A DNA stretch of 64,000 nt from Rhizobiaceae bacterium (GTDB lineage Bacteria > Pseudomonadota > Alphaproteobacteria > Rhizobiales > Rhizobiaceae), in the NCBI GenBank assembly GCA_019635795.1, contig JAHBYV010000020.1, positions 1 through 64,000 of the forward strand, read 5' to 3'. The notes under the pieces are model-generated. The model was not told the DNA's origin. It saw only the letters and a program-made list of their open reading frames with translations, and did no database searches. Both the position numbers and the translations under genes were made by a program. Positions 37,698 through 46,710 of this stretch are shown piece by piece (within the stretch, counting starts at the first letter, position 1; the number at the start of each line of letters is the position of its first letter).

Positions 37698-37989
37698 CTC
37701 CCACCATCTATTCCGGCAATACCTGCAAAACAAGGAGCGTACATGCAGCTACTGCTTTAGCGGCTGTCCCGGCCGCATTCCAATTAACACTTTGTTAATA
37801 AAGGCAATGCCGCTGGCCGTCCATCGGTTCCGCCGATCAATGTGGAGCAATATCAAGCTGTGGTTAACAGCTATGCTACGCCGATTTGATGCGTCGCAAC
37901 ATTTTTGTTGCAGTGCACAATAGTTGAGTGTATAAGGCTTTCATAACAACCAGGAGAGGCTCGCAAAACGGGCCGCTGAAGGAATGGAA
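37698..37989. promoter_or_regulatory. Divergent intergenic region, kinase / phasin
   Basis: This 292-bp gap should hold the promoters of both genes. I see an AT-rich TTAACACTTTGTTAATAA stretch near 37783-37800 and the phasin ribosome site at 37979-37983, but no operator or RNA I can name. Confidence 0.3.
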
Positions 37990-38442
37990 ATGGCCAAGAC
38001 TGCAGAACGCATTGATACCGTTGAATTCCCGACCTTTGATACCTCGAAGGCAACCGAACAGCTCCGCACCTTTGCTGAAAAGGGCGTAGAGCAGTCGCGC
38101 GAAGCATACGCAAAGCTGAAGGACGGCGCGGACGAAGCGCAGAAGGTACTTGAAACGACCTTTGACGCAGCCAAGTCGGCTGGATCAGAACTGTCGCTCA
38201 AGACAATTTCGGCTTTTCGCGCTAACGCCGATGCTGGCTTTAATCATCTTGAAGCGCTTATTGGTGCGAAATCCCTTTCAGAAGTCGTTGAACTTCAGAC
38301 CGCTTTCTTCCGCAAGGGTTTTGAGACTGCGGTTGAGCAGGGCAAAGATTTTCAGGCTGCTGCTCAAAAGGCTGCCGAAGACGTTGCGAAGCCTATGAAG
38401 GGCGCCTTTGAAAAGGCCGTCAAAGACCTCAAAGTTGCGTAA
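37990..38442 (+). CDS. Phasin family protein
   Basis: A 150-aa, almost wholly helical protein with the phasin-2 domain: amphipathic helices rich in Ala, Lys and Glu (QSREAYAKLKDGADEAQKVL; LNHLEALIG-like NHLEALIGAKSLSEVVELQ; AFFRKGFETAVEQGKDF). Phasins coat poly-hydroxybutyrate granules. ATG at 37990 is chosen over 37984 because AAGGA lies seven bases before it. The gene is followed directly by a multi-hairpin RNA region. Confidence 0.9.
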   Translation: MAKTAERIDTVEFPTFDTSKATEQLRTFAEKGVEQSREAYAKLKDGADEAQKVLETTFDAAKSAGSELSLKTISAFRANADAGFNHLEALIGAKSLSEVVELQTAFFRKGFETAVEQGKDFQAAAQKAAEDVAKPMKGAFEKAVKDLKVA

Positions 38443-38449
38443 AGCGTAA

Positions 38450-38556
38450 AACGAACTCCGACAGGTGTTACCTCCTCCCAACACCTGCCGGTACCGACCG
38501 ACCTGTAAGTCGGTCAGAAATGGAAAAGGCCCGGATCTCCTCCCCCGGGTCTTTTT
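38450..38556 (+). ncRNA. Three-hairpin sRNA with CCUCCUCCC-type loops (alpha-r14 / cuckoo-like)
   Basis: Three hairpins follow the phasin stop. Hairpin 1 is CAGGTGTT / AACACCTG (38462-38469, 38480-38487) with loop ACCTCCTCCC. Hairpin 2 is GACCGAC / GTCGGTC (38496-38502, 38509-38515). Hairpin 3 is AAGGCCCGG / CCGGGTCTT (38526-38534, 38545-38553) with loop ATCTCCTCCC and a T tract, so it is also the terminator. Anti-Shine-Dalgarno CCUCCUCCC motifs exposed in loops define the alpha-r14 (NfeR1) and cuckoo RNA families of alphaproteobacteria. Whether it has its own promoter or is cut from the phasin mRNA is unknown. Confidence 0.72.
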
Positions 38557-38635
38557 CATTTTATCAGCATATGCGGAATCGGCCTTGCAATGTTCGCCGA
38601 TTATACGTAAGTGACCCCTCGTCCGACTTTGACGT

Positions 38636-38712
38636 GCAGTCGTAGCTCAGCTGGTTAGAGCGCTGGTTTGTGGCACCAGAGGTCGGTGGTTCGAACCCAC
38701 CCGACTGTACCA
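38636..38712 (+). tRNA. tRNA-His (GTG)
   Basis: A 77-nt cloverleaf with encoded CCA. The acceptor stem is GCAGTCG / CGACTGT (one G-U), the D-arm is TAGCTCAGCTGGTTAGAGC, the anticodon stem CTGGT / ACCAG encloses TTGTGGC with anticodon GTG, and the T-arm is GGTGGTTCGAACCCACC. The discriminator is A73 and the base before the acceptor is T, so there is no G-1:C73 pair, the known alphaproteobacterial exception. Confidence 0.96.
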
Positions 38713-38720
38713 TTTCAAGA

Positions 38721-40283
38721 TCAAAACAGGCTTCCTTGCCCACCACCCTCAGGCTTGGCCTTGCTTCGCTGGCGCGGGCTCTTTTCTCCCCCATTTGCAG
38801 CGAATGCGTCCAACTGCCCGTCAGATAGCTGGATAGCCAAGCTCTGCCCGTTGGAAACATCGCCAACGCTCTTTATGATTCGCCCGTCCGAATCTCTCAC
38901 CAACGCGAAGCCGCGGGCCAGAACCGCCTTGTGAGAAAGGTTCCCCAGCAGCCGGTCGCATTGATCCAGCTTTGCGCTCAATAAATCAAAGCGCGATTTG
39001 AAGGCTTGATCTTTTCGCCGAATAAGCACCAGCAAGCGCTCCCGGCAGACCAGAGTGCGCCGCGCGACCGGTTCTATCGTGTTTCGTGCCCCTGCTTTAC
39101 GCAGATGCGTTTGATGGCTGCGAACAATAGTCCGCAGCGCCGAATCGAGGCGCGCCTCCCATGTCCGCAAACTGCGCTTCGTGTCACCGACACGCCTCAA
39201 CAGTGTCAGCGGGGAAATGCGGACAGATTCCAACCTCATACGTTTGGACTGTGCGTTGACATCCAGTGCGCGGCCGAGTCTGCTTGCAACCTCGTCCAGA
39301 TGGCGACGCGGCGATGCGAATAGCTGGTCGGAGGTTGGCAATACTCTGGCTGTCGCGCGTAGCGCCGTGCGCTTTCGGTCGACAAGACGCAGCAGGCCGC
39401 TGCTTAGCCTTGCGCCCAGGCTTGCGAGCACCGCTTCCAGATCGGCCTTCACGGGAACAGCCATTTCTGCCGCGCCGGTAGGTGTAGGAGCGCGAACGTC
39501 GGCTACATAGTCGATCAGGGTCCAATCAGTTTCGTGACCAACCGCTGAAATGACGGGGATGCCGGAGGCTGCAACGGCGCGCGCAAGCGCCTCATCATTG
39601 AAGCCCCACAAATCTTCCAGGCTACCCCCGCCGCGCGCCACAATGAGAACATCCGGGCGAGGAACGGGACCATGTGGCTCCAAAGAATTGAAACCCTCAA
39701 TCGCAGCGGTGACTTCCTGACCGGTCGTCTCTCCCTGCACCCGTACGGGCCATACGATCACATGGAGCGGATAGCGGTCGGCGATTCGATGCAGTATGTC
39801 ACGAATCACCGCGCCGGTCGGTGAAGTAACGACGCCAATCACACGCGGCATGAACGGCAGGGCACGCTTGCGCTCGCTGTCGAACAAGCCTTCCGCTTGC
39901 AGTCGGCGCTTGCGCTCCTCAAGCAGGGCCATCAGCGCGCCAGCGCCGGCAGGTTCGAGATTGTCGATTACAATCTGATACTTTGAAGAACCGGGATAGG
40001 TGGTCAGCTTTCCGGTTGCGATAACCTCCATGCCTTCTTCAGGGCGGAAGCGGATTTTGCTCATCGTACCGCGCCAGATCACGGCTTCAAGCCGGGCGCG
40101 GTCGTCCTTCAATGCAAAATAGGCATGGCCTGAAGAATGCGGCCCGCGATAGCCGGAAATCTCTCCACGAACGCGAACGTTGCCGAATATATCCTCGACG
40201 GTGCGTTTTAGCGCACCCGATATTTCGGTGACGGTATATTCGGTTGCGTTGGTCGGCACCGCATTGTCGAAAGAATCGTTCAT
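38721..40283 (-). CDS. xseA: Exodeoxyribonuclease VII large subunit
   Basis: A 520-aa nuclease subunit. It has an N-terminal OB-fold ([38 protein letters not shown]), the catalytic region with [17 protein letters not shown] and [30 protein letters not shown], then a long coiled coil and a short C-terminal domain. With XseB it degrades single-stranded DNA. A start seven codons upstream (40304) is also possible. It is in the same orientation as the LysR gene. Confidence 0.95.
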   Translation of the reverse strand: MNDSFDNAVPTNATEYTVTEISGALKRTVEDIFGNVRVRGEISGYRGPHSSGHAYFALKDDRARLEAVIWRGTMSKIRFRPEEGMEVIATGKLTTYPGSSKYQIVIDNLEPAGAGALMALLEERKRRLQAEGLFDSERKRALPFMPRVIGVVTSPTGAVIRDILHRIADRYPLHVIVWPVRVQGETTGQEVTAAIEGFNSLEPHGPVPRPDVLIVARGGGSLEDLWGFNDEALARAVAASGIPVISAVGHETDWTLIDYVADVRAPTPTGAAEMAVPVKADLEAVLASLGARLSSGLLRLVDRKRTALRATARVLPTSDQLFASPRRHLDEVASRLGRALDVNAQSKRMRLESVRISPLTLLRRVGDTKRSLRTWEARLDSALRTIVRSHQTHLRKAGARNTIEPVARRTLVCRERLLVLIRRKDQAFKSRFDLLSAKLDQCDRLLGNLSHKAVLARGFALVRDSDGRIIKSVGDVSNGQSLAIQLSDGQLDAFAANGGEKSPRQRSKAKPEGGGQGSLF

Positions 40284-40325
40284 ATCTGGATTCGGCAGAA
40301 TCATTTGTCTGCGGTCAAGCGTCCA

Positions 40326-41276
40326 CTACCATGCAGCCGTGAGTGGTTTGCTACGACGCGCAATAATGGGAGTATAGGCAGGAAAGTCCACAGCCCCTCC
40401 GTCGTCGGCAATAGGCACAGAAATATTGTCCAGGCTTTCAGATATGTGGCGCGCCAATGCCTCGACCAGAGCGGGATGTTCGGTTTTGCCGCGAAGAATG
40501 CCAATCTTGCATTCGGGCAGCTGCCCAAAACCGTCAGCTTCGGTTAGAACACGCATCCCCGGTCGCAGGGCGCATTCTGGCAGGACTGAAACGGCCAAGC
40601 CAGAAAGCACGGACGCCGCAATAACTGTTGCAGAAAAGCTCGTGAAAAGAACGCGATACTCACGTCCCATCTGTTCCAGCATGTCCGTGCCGGCGCGCCG
40701 CCAGATGCAGTTTGGACGCCCAAAGGCAACTGGAAGCGGAGTTTCTTCATGCACATTGTGATTGGGAGACGTGACCCATAGCAGCGGTTCTGTCCGAACA
40801 ATCTCTGAAGGCCCGCGCTCTTCATTGTGGGTGACGATTGCAATGTCCAGCAGGCCATTGCGGATCTGCTCGCGCAATCCAGGGGTAGGCTCGCAAACGA
40901 CAGACAATTCCACACGCGGATTGGAACGCGAGAATCTCGCCATGATTTCAGGCAGGAAGCGATCCGCGTAATCATCCGGCGTACCAATTCGGATGTGACC
41001 TTCGAGGCTATTATCGTCAAACGCAGCAAGAATTTCCCGGTTCAGACGAATCATGCGCCGGGCATATACCAGCAGTTTCTCTCCGTCCTCGGTCAACCGA
41101 TTGGTCCGTCCGTCCTTCTCAAATAAAGGCTTGCCAATACGCTCCTCCAGACGCCGCATTTGCATGGATACGGCAGATTGGGTGCGATGAACCTCGGCCG
41201 CAGTACGCGTAAAGCTTCCTGTGTCCGCAATGGTTACAAAGGTGTGCAACTGGTCAAGATCGAGCGGGGCATGCAT
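40326..41276 (-). CDS. LysR-family regulator, VtlR/LsrB-like
   Basis: A 316-aa LysR regulator. The winged helix-turn-helix is DLDQLHTFVTIADTGSFTRT with AAEVHRTQSAVSMQMRRLEE. The effector domain has IGTPDDYADRFLPEIMARFS and VLSGLAVSVLPE. Its sequence recalls Brucella/Agrobacterium VtlR and Sinorhizobium LsrB, and it is divergent from a DUF1127 gene; small DUF1127 genes are the known VtlR targets. The exact ortholog status needs a tree. Confidence 0.87.
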   Translation of the reverse strand: MHAPLDLDQLHTFVTIADTGSFTRTAAEVHRTQSAVSMQMRRLEERIGKPLFEKDGRTNRLTEDGEKLLVYARRMIRLNREILAAFDDNSLEGHIRIGTPDDYADRFLPEIMARFSRSNPRVELSVVCEPTPGLREQIRNGLLDIAIVTHNEERGPSEIVRTEPLLWVTSPNHNVHEETPLPVAFGRPNCIWRRAGTDMLEQMGREYRVLFTSFSATVIAASVLSGLAVSVLPECALRPGMRVLTEADGFGQLPECKIGILRGKTEHPALVEALARHISESLDNISVPIADDGGAVDFPAYTPIIARRSKPLTAAW

Positions 41277-41432
41277 GGATTTATTCCATCACGTTGATTG
41301 ATAGCTACTATTAAAAACATTCGTTGGATTAATCAATCGGCTCGTGTGATGAGAGGCCTTCCCGGTTGAAATTGGCAGCTTGTAGCGCAGGCCATTCGTT
41401 CCGGACATTTCTTCGCTTTACAGGAGACGATT

Positions 41433-41687
41433 ATGTCAACGCTTGAGCTCGGCGCGCCGTCAATAAGGGCTGTTTCGCGCGGTGCTATAGTGCGCCGTGC
41501 GGTGGGCTTGATTGAATTACTGTATAAGCTTTGGGCGAACCGTCAGGCGTTCGATCACCTTTGCGAATTTTCGGACATCGAACTTCAGGATATTGGTCTG
41601 AAACGGGACGATCTCCTCGTTGCAAAGACGTTGGGACGAAATCCGACGCGTTTTCTTGGCGACATTGTGAAAGGTCGCACCCAATAA
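41433..41687 (+). CDS. DUF1127 domain protein
   Basis: An 84-aa basic protein. The C-terminal half has the DUF1127 pattern (LYKLWANRQAFDHLCEFSD, IELQDIGLKRDDL). These arginine-rich mini-proteins occur in many alphaproteobacteria, influence stress responses and RNA turnover, and in several species bind RNA. AGGAG lies seven bases before the ATG. The divergent LysR gene is the likely regulator. The 3' region folds into GC-rich hairpins before the terminator. Confidence 0.88.
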   Translation: MSTLELGAPSIRAVSRGAIVRRAVGLIELLYKLWANRQAFDHLCEFSDIELQDIGLKRDDLLVAKTLGRNPTRFLGDIVKGRTQ

Positions 41688-41783
41688 GGGAACCTTTACT
41701 GGCGAAGTTGGTTTAGGAACCGCAGGCAGGAGCTTCCCCCCGCTCGAGACGCCGGTCCCCCTCCCGGTTACCGCCTGCCAAAC
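41688..41783 (+). ncRNA. Structured 3' region with C-rich loops after the DUF1127 gene
   Basis: GGCAGG (41725-41730) pairs with CCTGCC (41774-41779), enclosing two smaller hairpins whose loops are pure C/T: AGC / GCT around TTCCCCCC and CCGG / CCGG around TCCCCCTCC. The arrangement resembles DUF1127-linked cuckoo RNAs of Rhodobacter, though the loops here only partly match CCUCCUCCC. It may be just a stable 3'UTR. Confidence 0.35.
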
Positions 41784-41818
41784 TGCCCGGCCTTCGCAAG
41801 GAGGTCGGGCATTATTTT
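41784..41818. terminator. Bidirectional terminator between DUF1127 and DUF937 genes
   Basis: A 9-bp stem (TGCCCGGCC / GGTCGGGCA, one G-U) with a 10-base loop, followed by TTATTTT. It ends the DUF1127 transcript; on the minus strand it begins right at the stop of the DUF937 gene. Confidence 0.8.
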
Positions 41819-42743
41819 ACCGGAAACGGTCCATTCCGCGCCGATACTGTTCGAAAATACTGTCTATGCCCTGCTGATACGTCTCTCCCATCTGCTTGCC
41901 GGGCTCAAGCATCTTGCCGAAAATTTCCTCCAGCGGATTACCCGACCTGCTTGGGGGACGGCGCCGTTCCTGATCTTCACGCGCAGGCTCGGCCTGTCCT
42001 CCTCGCAGGATCTGATCCAGTACATCACCCCATGGATTTCCGCCGGGCGTTTGCGTTTGTTGATTAGGTTGAGGAGATTGTGGCTGGCCGCCGCGCAATA
42101 TCTGTCCCAGAATATCTTCTAGAGGATTTTTGCCGCGCGGATTTTCTGCGGGGCTTCTGCTCTGATTCCCACCGCCGAAAAGATCTTCGAGCATCCTGCC
42201 GAATGGGTTTTCCTCACTTTGTTGCTGCGGTGCCGGGGCCTGCTTCGCGCCGCTCTGGCGCATCATCTGGTCGATGAGATCGCCCAGCGGATTGTCAGTC
42301 GCGCTGAAGCCCCCGGCAGCCATTTGATTGTTTGTTTGCTTGAACATGCCGCCCATAAGCATCGTGGCTATGGCGGGCAGCATTTGCTTGACGACCTGCT
42401 GGCCGATACCTGTTACCTGTGAGGCTTGCTCCGCAATTGCCCGAGAAACGTCCTTGGATCCGAACAGGTGTTTGAGAATGCCGTTGCCTTCCGACACGCC
42501 TTGCTGCGTGAACGCGCTGGTTGCGTCTTCGAAGTATTTTGCGTGTTGGCCCGATGAAAGGGCGGACAGGAAGGAGCCAAAGCCATAGGGGTCTGCTGCA
42601 TTCGCCTTCAAGCCTCGACTGAAAGCGGGAAGCAAAGCGTCCACGGCTTCCTGGGCTTGTTGAGGCGAAAGATTGAACTGGCGCGCGAGCATTTCGATGC
42701 CGTTGCCACCTTGGGCGCTGGCCAGCAGGTCTGAAAGGGTCAT
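41817..42743 (-). CDS. DUF937 domain protein
   Basis: A 308-aa protein. Residues 1-150 contain the DUF937 fold (EMLARQFNLSPQQAQEAVDA, ALLPAFSRGL; ILKHLFGSKDVSRAIAEQAS; VVKQMLPAIATMLMGGM), seen in YidB-like proteins. The rest is a low-complexity Pro/Gln/Gly-rich tail with four imperfect repeats of the form NP-W/G-x-I/V-LxxIL-GG. Cellular role is unknown. ATG at 42743 has GGAG upstream. Confidence 0.8.
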   Translation of the reverse strand: MTLSDLLASAQGGNGIEMLARQFNLSPQQAQEAVDALLPAFSRGLKANAADPYGFGSFLSALSSGQHAKYFEDATSAFTQQGVSEGNGILKHLFGSKDVSRAIAEQASQVTGIGQQVVKQMLPAIATMLMGGMFKQTNNQMAAGGFSATDNPLGDLIDQMMRQSGAKQAPAPQQQSEENPFGRMLEDLFGGGNQSRSPAENPRGKNPLEDILGQILRGGQPQSPQPNQQTQTPGGNPWGDVLDQILRGGQAEPAREDQERRRPPSRSGNPLEEIFGKMLEPGKQMGETYQQGIDSIFEQYRRGMDRFR

Positions 42744-42807
42744 CAACGTCACTCCATGCAACCGACGGTCGCAATCCTAGCGCATCCTTTCAGTGTGTGA
42801 ACACCAA

Positions 42808-43692
42808 TTATCTGGTGAGGAGGCGAGAAAATCTCGCGCCGAAGAGGTTGATTACCAGACCTGCAATGACAAGTGCTGCGGCAGCGAGCTTCCAGGGTTG
42901 CATAGGTTCCCCCAACAAAACAGAGGAACCCAGAAAGCCGAAAACCGGAACGAGCAGCGTAAACGGCGCGATCATTGCCACAGGATATCTTGCAAGGAGC
43001 GAAGACCAGACCACGAAACCGAACAGTGTGGCAATGTAAACGATATAGGCGATTGAACCCACAGAAACCCAGTCAAATTGGGTGAAGCTGTTCATAAAAG
43101 CTGCAGGCTCAAGAACGAGAGCAATTCCCAGCAGCGGCGGAATGGCAAAAAGGCTTCCCCAGCAAACCAGCCCGAGCATGTCCTCAGAACCATACGTGTT
43201 GGAAATGATCCGCGAGACGATATTGCCAGTGCCCCATGCCGCAGCGGCGCAAATGAGGAGCACCAGACCGGTTCCCGAAATATCGCCTCCCATATGAGCA
43301 GCGACGACGGCGATGCCAGAGAAGGAAACGATCGCACCCAGAGCCTGCCAAATTGTTGGGCGCTCGCCTAGCAGTGGTATCGAAAGCCCGATCGTAAAGA
43401 ATACCTGCAGTTGCAGAAGCAGGGACGAAAGGCCGGCGCTCATGCCAACTTGCATTCCGGTGAAGAGAAATCCGAACTGCAGTGCGAACATGAAGAAACT
43501 GTAGAGGGCGATGAGGCTCAACGGTGCCTGCGGCCTGCGCACGAAAAATATCCACGGGAAGGTCGCCAGAACAAACCGCGCAACACCCAGCCCGAGCGGC
43601 GAGACTTGTCGCAAGCCCAGTTTGATAATGGCAAAATTGATGCCCCAGAAGAAAACGACTGTGAGGGCGAGAAGAAGATGGCGCGGCTGCAT
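42808..43692 (-). CDS. EamA/DMT family transporter
   Basis: A 294-aa inner-membrane protein with about ten transmembrane segments in two EamA repeats (LLLALTVVFFWGINFAIIKL at the N-terminus; ARYPVAMIAPFTLLVPVFGF near the end). The arrangement resembles O-acetylserine/cysteine exporter EamA. It lies 84 bp downstream of gshA on the same strand; cysteine-metabolism coupling is possible but unproven. Confidence 0.87.
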   Translation of the reverse strand: MQPRHLLLALTVVFFWGINFAIIKLGLRQVSPLGLGVARFVLATFPWIFFVRRPQAPLSLIALYSFFMFALQFGFLFTGMQVGMSAGLSSLLLQLQVFFTIGLSIPLLGERPTIWQALGAIVSFSGIAVVAAHMGGDISGTGLVLLICAAAAWGTGNIVSRIISNTYGSEDMLGLVCWGSLFAIPPLLGIALVLEPAAFMNSFTQFDWVSVGSIAYIVYIATLFGFVVWSSLLARYPVAMIAPFTLLVPVFGFLGSSVLLGEPMQPWKLAAAALVIAGLVINLFGARFSRLLTR

Positions 43693-43776
43693 CGCGTGGC
43701 AATATCAGCCGCTGTTGCGCTTTGACATGCTCCATGAGCATGGGTTCGATGGAGCCAAAATGCGCAAAGTTGATCT

Positions 43777-45150
43777 TTAATAGGCGTGTTCCAGGAACGC
43801 CGGCTCTATCGAGCCGCCCCAGCGCGTATGATAGGCATTCAGCATTTCCTCGGCGCTTGTCGTTCCACGCGCTACCACCTCGTCCAGAGTGGAGAGGAAG
43901 TGCGTTTCATCAAACCCATCACGATTTGTCCGGTTGCGCCTTTTCAGGCCAGCGCGAGCAATTTCAAGTGCATCGCGCGCAACGTCGCGAAGCGACCGGT
44001 TGCGAAATACAGCGGATATGCCTTGGGAAGGAACGGAATTACGCATGGCAAGAACCTCCTCAAAGGTCCAGTCACGCGTCATGGCTTCGGCTTGCTCCAG
44101 CGCCTCATCATCGTAGAGCAAACCGACCCAAAATGCAGGAAGGGCGCAAATCCGGCGCCATGGCCCCCCATCAGCACCGCGCATTTCCAGAAAGCGCTTC
44201 AGACGTACATCTGGAAACAAGGTTGAAAGGTGGTTGGTCCAATCGCCCATTGTTGCAATGCCATCGGGCACTTCATTGCGAGCCGCTCCCGCCATGAACT
44301 GTCGGAATGTCATATGCGTCATGTCATGGTAGACGCCGTCGCGGATGACAAAATACATCGGCACATCAAGCGCCCACTCTGCATAATCCGCAAAGCCGAA
44401 ATCGGGTGAGAAGCAGAACGGCAGCAAACCGGAGCGCTCGTTGTCGGTGTCGCGCCAGATATCACCGCGCCAGCTTTGCAAACCGTTTGGTTTGCCGTCC
44501 GTAAAAGGTGAATTGGCAAACAGGGCCGTGGAAAGTGGCTGAAGCTTGAGTGACACTTGCATTTTGCGGCGCATATCCGCTTCGCTGGAAAAGTCGAGAT
44601 TCACCTGAATGGTACAGGTGCGATACATCATATCCAGCCCTTTTGTGCCGACCTTTGGCATGTATCGCGTCATGATGTCATAACGCGATTTCGGCATTCT
44701 GGGTGTTTCGGCCAATGTCCATTTAGGGCTGCCACCCAAACCCAGAAAACGAATGCCCAGCGGCTCGGCGATCTCACGCAATTGGGCCAGATGGGCGTTG
44801 CCTTCCCGACAGGTCTGGTGAATGGTTTCAAGCGGAGCGCCTGAAAGCTCAAACTGGCCCCCGGGCTCCAGCGAAATAGCGCCCTGACCGGTCGGCTCGA
44901 CAAGCCCGATGATCCGGCCCGCATCAATGATCGGGTCCCATCCGAGCGTGCGCTGCATCCCCTCCAGCAAAGCACGAATTCCTCTTTCGCCACCGTACGG
45001 GACCGGCGCATTCCCATCGACATAGAAGGGGAATTTTTCGTGCTCGGTTCCAATGCGCCATTTCGCAGGCGGCTTGCAGCCAGCCGCGAGATAGCCCACG
45101 AGCTCGTCAAACGACTCGACCGGTTGGAAGTCTGTAGTGTCGCGCGCCAT
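43777..45150 (-). CDS. gshA: Glutamate-cysteine ligase, plant/alphaproteobacterial type
   Basis: A 457-aa ligase of the GCS2-related family that joins glutamate and cysteine, first step of glutathione synthesis. Characteristic are IGTEHEKFPFYVDG, GAISLEPGGQFELSGAPLET, RTCTIQVNLDFSSEADM, and PALFANSPFTDGKPNG-like ALFANSPFTDGKPNG. GAGG precedes the ATG. It follows rsmE on the same strand. Confidence 0.94.
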   Translation of the reverse strand: MARDTTDFQPVESFDELVGYLAAGCKPPAKWRIGTEHEKFPFYVDGNAPVPYGGERGIRALLEGMQRTLGWDPIIDAGRIIGLVEPTGQGAISLEPGGQFELSGAPLETIHQTCREGNAHLAQLREIAEPLGIRFLGLGGSPKWTLAETPRMPKSRYDIMTRYMPKVGTKGLDMMYRTCTIQVNLDFSSEADMRRKMQVSLKLQPLSTALFANSPFTDGKPNGLQSWRGDIWRDTDNERSGLLPFCFSPDFGFADYAEWALDVPMYFVIRDGVYHDMTHMTFRQFMAGAARNEVPDGIATMGDWTNHLSTLFPDVRLKRFLEMRGADGGPWRRICALPAFWVGLLYDDEALEQAEAMTRDWTFEEVLAMRNSVPSQGISAVFRNRSLRDVARDALEIARAGLKRRNRTNRDGFDETHFLSTLDEVVARGTTSAEEMLNAYHTRWGGSIEPAFLEHAY

Positions 45151-45243
45151 TTACTGCCTCATCTCAGGAGGGGCTTTGATGGATAAACTGCGTCATCTGA
45201 TCAAGCAAAAAATCCTGAACGATCGTTCTCGGTAATTTAAGGA

Positions 45244-45978
45244 TCACCAATCCCCAATCGTTGCTTGTATGACCGCCAGCGCTGCAACCGCCGCGGTGTC
45301 AGCCCGCAGTATGCGTGGCCCAAGCGGGATCGAAGTAACGAAGGGAAGGCCACGTAACATGGTTCGCTCAGCTTCAGAGAAGCCGCCCTCCGGCCCCACC
45401 AGAACCGCGATTGGCTGACCGGCGATCTGTTTAAGGGCCGAAACGGGGTTGTTTGTGGAAGCATCCTCATCACAGAAAATCATCCGGCGCGAGCGGTCCC
45501 AAGACTGCAATAAACGGTCCAGCTTCACCGGTTCGGCAATATCCGGGATAGCCAGAATGCCGCACTGCTCCGCTGCCTCGACAGCATTGGCGCGCATACG
45601 ATCAACGGACGCTTTCGCAGCTTGCGTGTGCTGCGTGATGACGGGCTGAAGCAAACCGGCGCCCATTTCCACAGCCTTCTGGACCATGTAGTCGAGCCGC
45701 CCAGTCTTGAGAGGGGCAAAGCAATAAACAAGGTCTGGCCGCGCGGGTTGGCTACGTGTCTGCTCGACTGTTTTCAGTCGGGTGGAACGCTTGGCCTTTG
45801 TTTCAATTCGTGCAAGCCATTCGCCGTCACGGCCATTAAATACCAGGAGTTCCGCATCCTCATCCATACGCAGAACAGAATTGAGGTAGTGCGCCTGTTC
45901 AGCGCTCACTTCAAAGATAACGTCCGGGCCAAGCCCATCCGGCACGAACAGCCTGTGCAATTTATAATTTGCTCGCAT
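45244..45978 (-). CDS. rsmE: 16S rRNA (uracil-1498-N3)-methyltransferase
   Basis: A 244-aa SPOUT methyltransferase. An N-terminal PUA-like RNA-binding domain precedes the knotted SAM-binding domain, whose signatures [13 protein letters not shown] and [20 protein letters not shown] are both intact. It methylates U1498 near the decoding centre. A 93-bp gap leads to gshA. Confidence 0.94.
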   Translation of the reverse strand: MRANYKLHRLFVPDGLGPDVIFEVSAEQAHYLNSVLRMDEDAELLVFNGRDGEWLARIETKAKRSTRLKTVEQTRSQPARPDLVYCFAPLKTGRLDYMVQKAVEMGAGLLQPVITQHTQAAKASVDRMRANAVEAAEQCGILAIPDIAEPVKLDRLLQSWDRSRRMIFCDEDASTNNPVSALKQIAGQPIAVLVGPEGGFSEAERTMLRGLPFVTSIPLGPRILRADTAAVAALAVIQATIGDW

Positions 45979-46009
45979 CGCCGACCAATGCGCGAGCAGG
46001 CGTGCCGGG

Positions 46010-46651
46010 TCAAGCGCTGGAGTGCCAGATGGGTTTGTACCCTGCCGAAAGTGCTGCGACTGTGCCGGGCGGGGTCAACATCTGTGCGGTTGTTGGGCCG
46101 TTCTCAGCATTGCTATAGCCATCAAAGCTCCATCGCAGGAAAGAACCGCTTCGTCGGACAAGAAAATGCCCATCGCTCAACACAACTGTTCCATCCGGCA
46201 ATTTCTCAATCTCCAATCTGGCCAGAATGGGGGGTGAATTATTGGCGGCGATACGCTGGCTGTGCAGAACCTCATCCATTTGCGCGGCCTTGATCTGACC
46301 AAGTGAATTGCCTTCAGAAAAACACGATAGATATCGTTGCGCGTCTGCACGACGACATTCGAAGCAGGGGCGATGCCCTGCGGCAAGCGCAGTCACTTCA
46401 TCCAGGAAAAACAGATTCGTGTAACCGGTTCCGCCACTTCGTGCGTTTCGACCGAACACCTGGCGCTTTCTGCCTTTAAATTCGCACAGGCAAATGATCC
46501 ATGTTCTGGTTGTCCAACGCCTTCCTGTCAGGCGCTTGGTATCCGGATCGTGGAGCGTCCCGCGATTGCCGGTGAACATGCCTCGGGCAGGGACTGCGTG
46601 GAGCTCCCCTGCTGGATCAACGCGGTTCTGTAGCGGTGAAATCGGTGGCAC
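46010..46651 (-). CDS. Conserved hypothetical protein, 213 aa
   Basis: A soluble protein with the motifs [55 protein letters not shown], and YKPIWHSS at the end. The [12 protein letters not shown] segment holds a CxxC-like pair and is reminiscent of small metal-binding motifs. GTG at 46651 with AGGA upstream starts it. Function is unknown. It diverges from the disrupted amidotransferase gene. Confidence 0.7.
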   Translation of the reverse strand: MPPISPLQNRVDPAGELHAVPARGMFTGNRGTLHDPDTKRLTGRRWTTRTWIICLCEFKGRKRQVFGRNARSGGTGYTNLFFLDEVTALAAGHRPCFECRRADAQRYLSCFSEGNSLGQIKAAQMDEVLHSQRIAANNSPPILARLEIEKLPDGTVVLSDGHFLVRRSGSFLRWSFDGYSNAENGPTTAQMLTPPGTVAALSAGYKPIWHSSA

Positions 46652-46710
46652 TTTCCTGACTGTTCAAGAGCATGTTAGTGCTCCTTCAGTTGTTCGTGAA
46701 GGGTTGCGAA

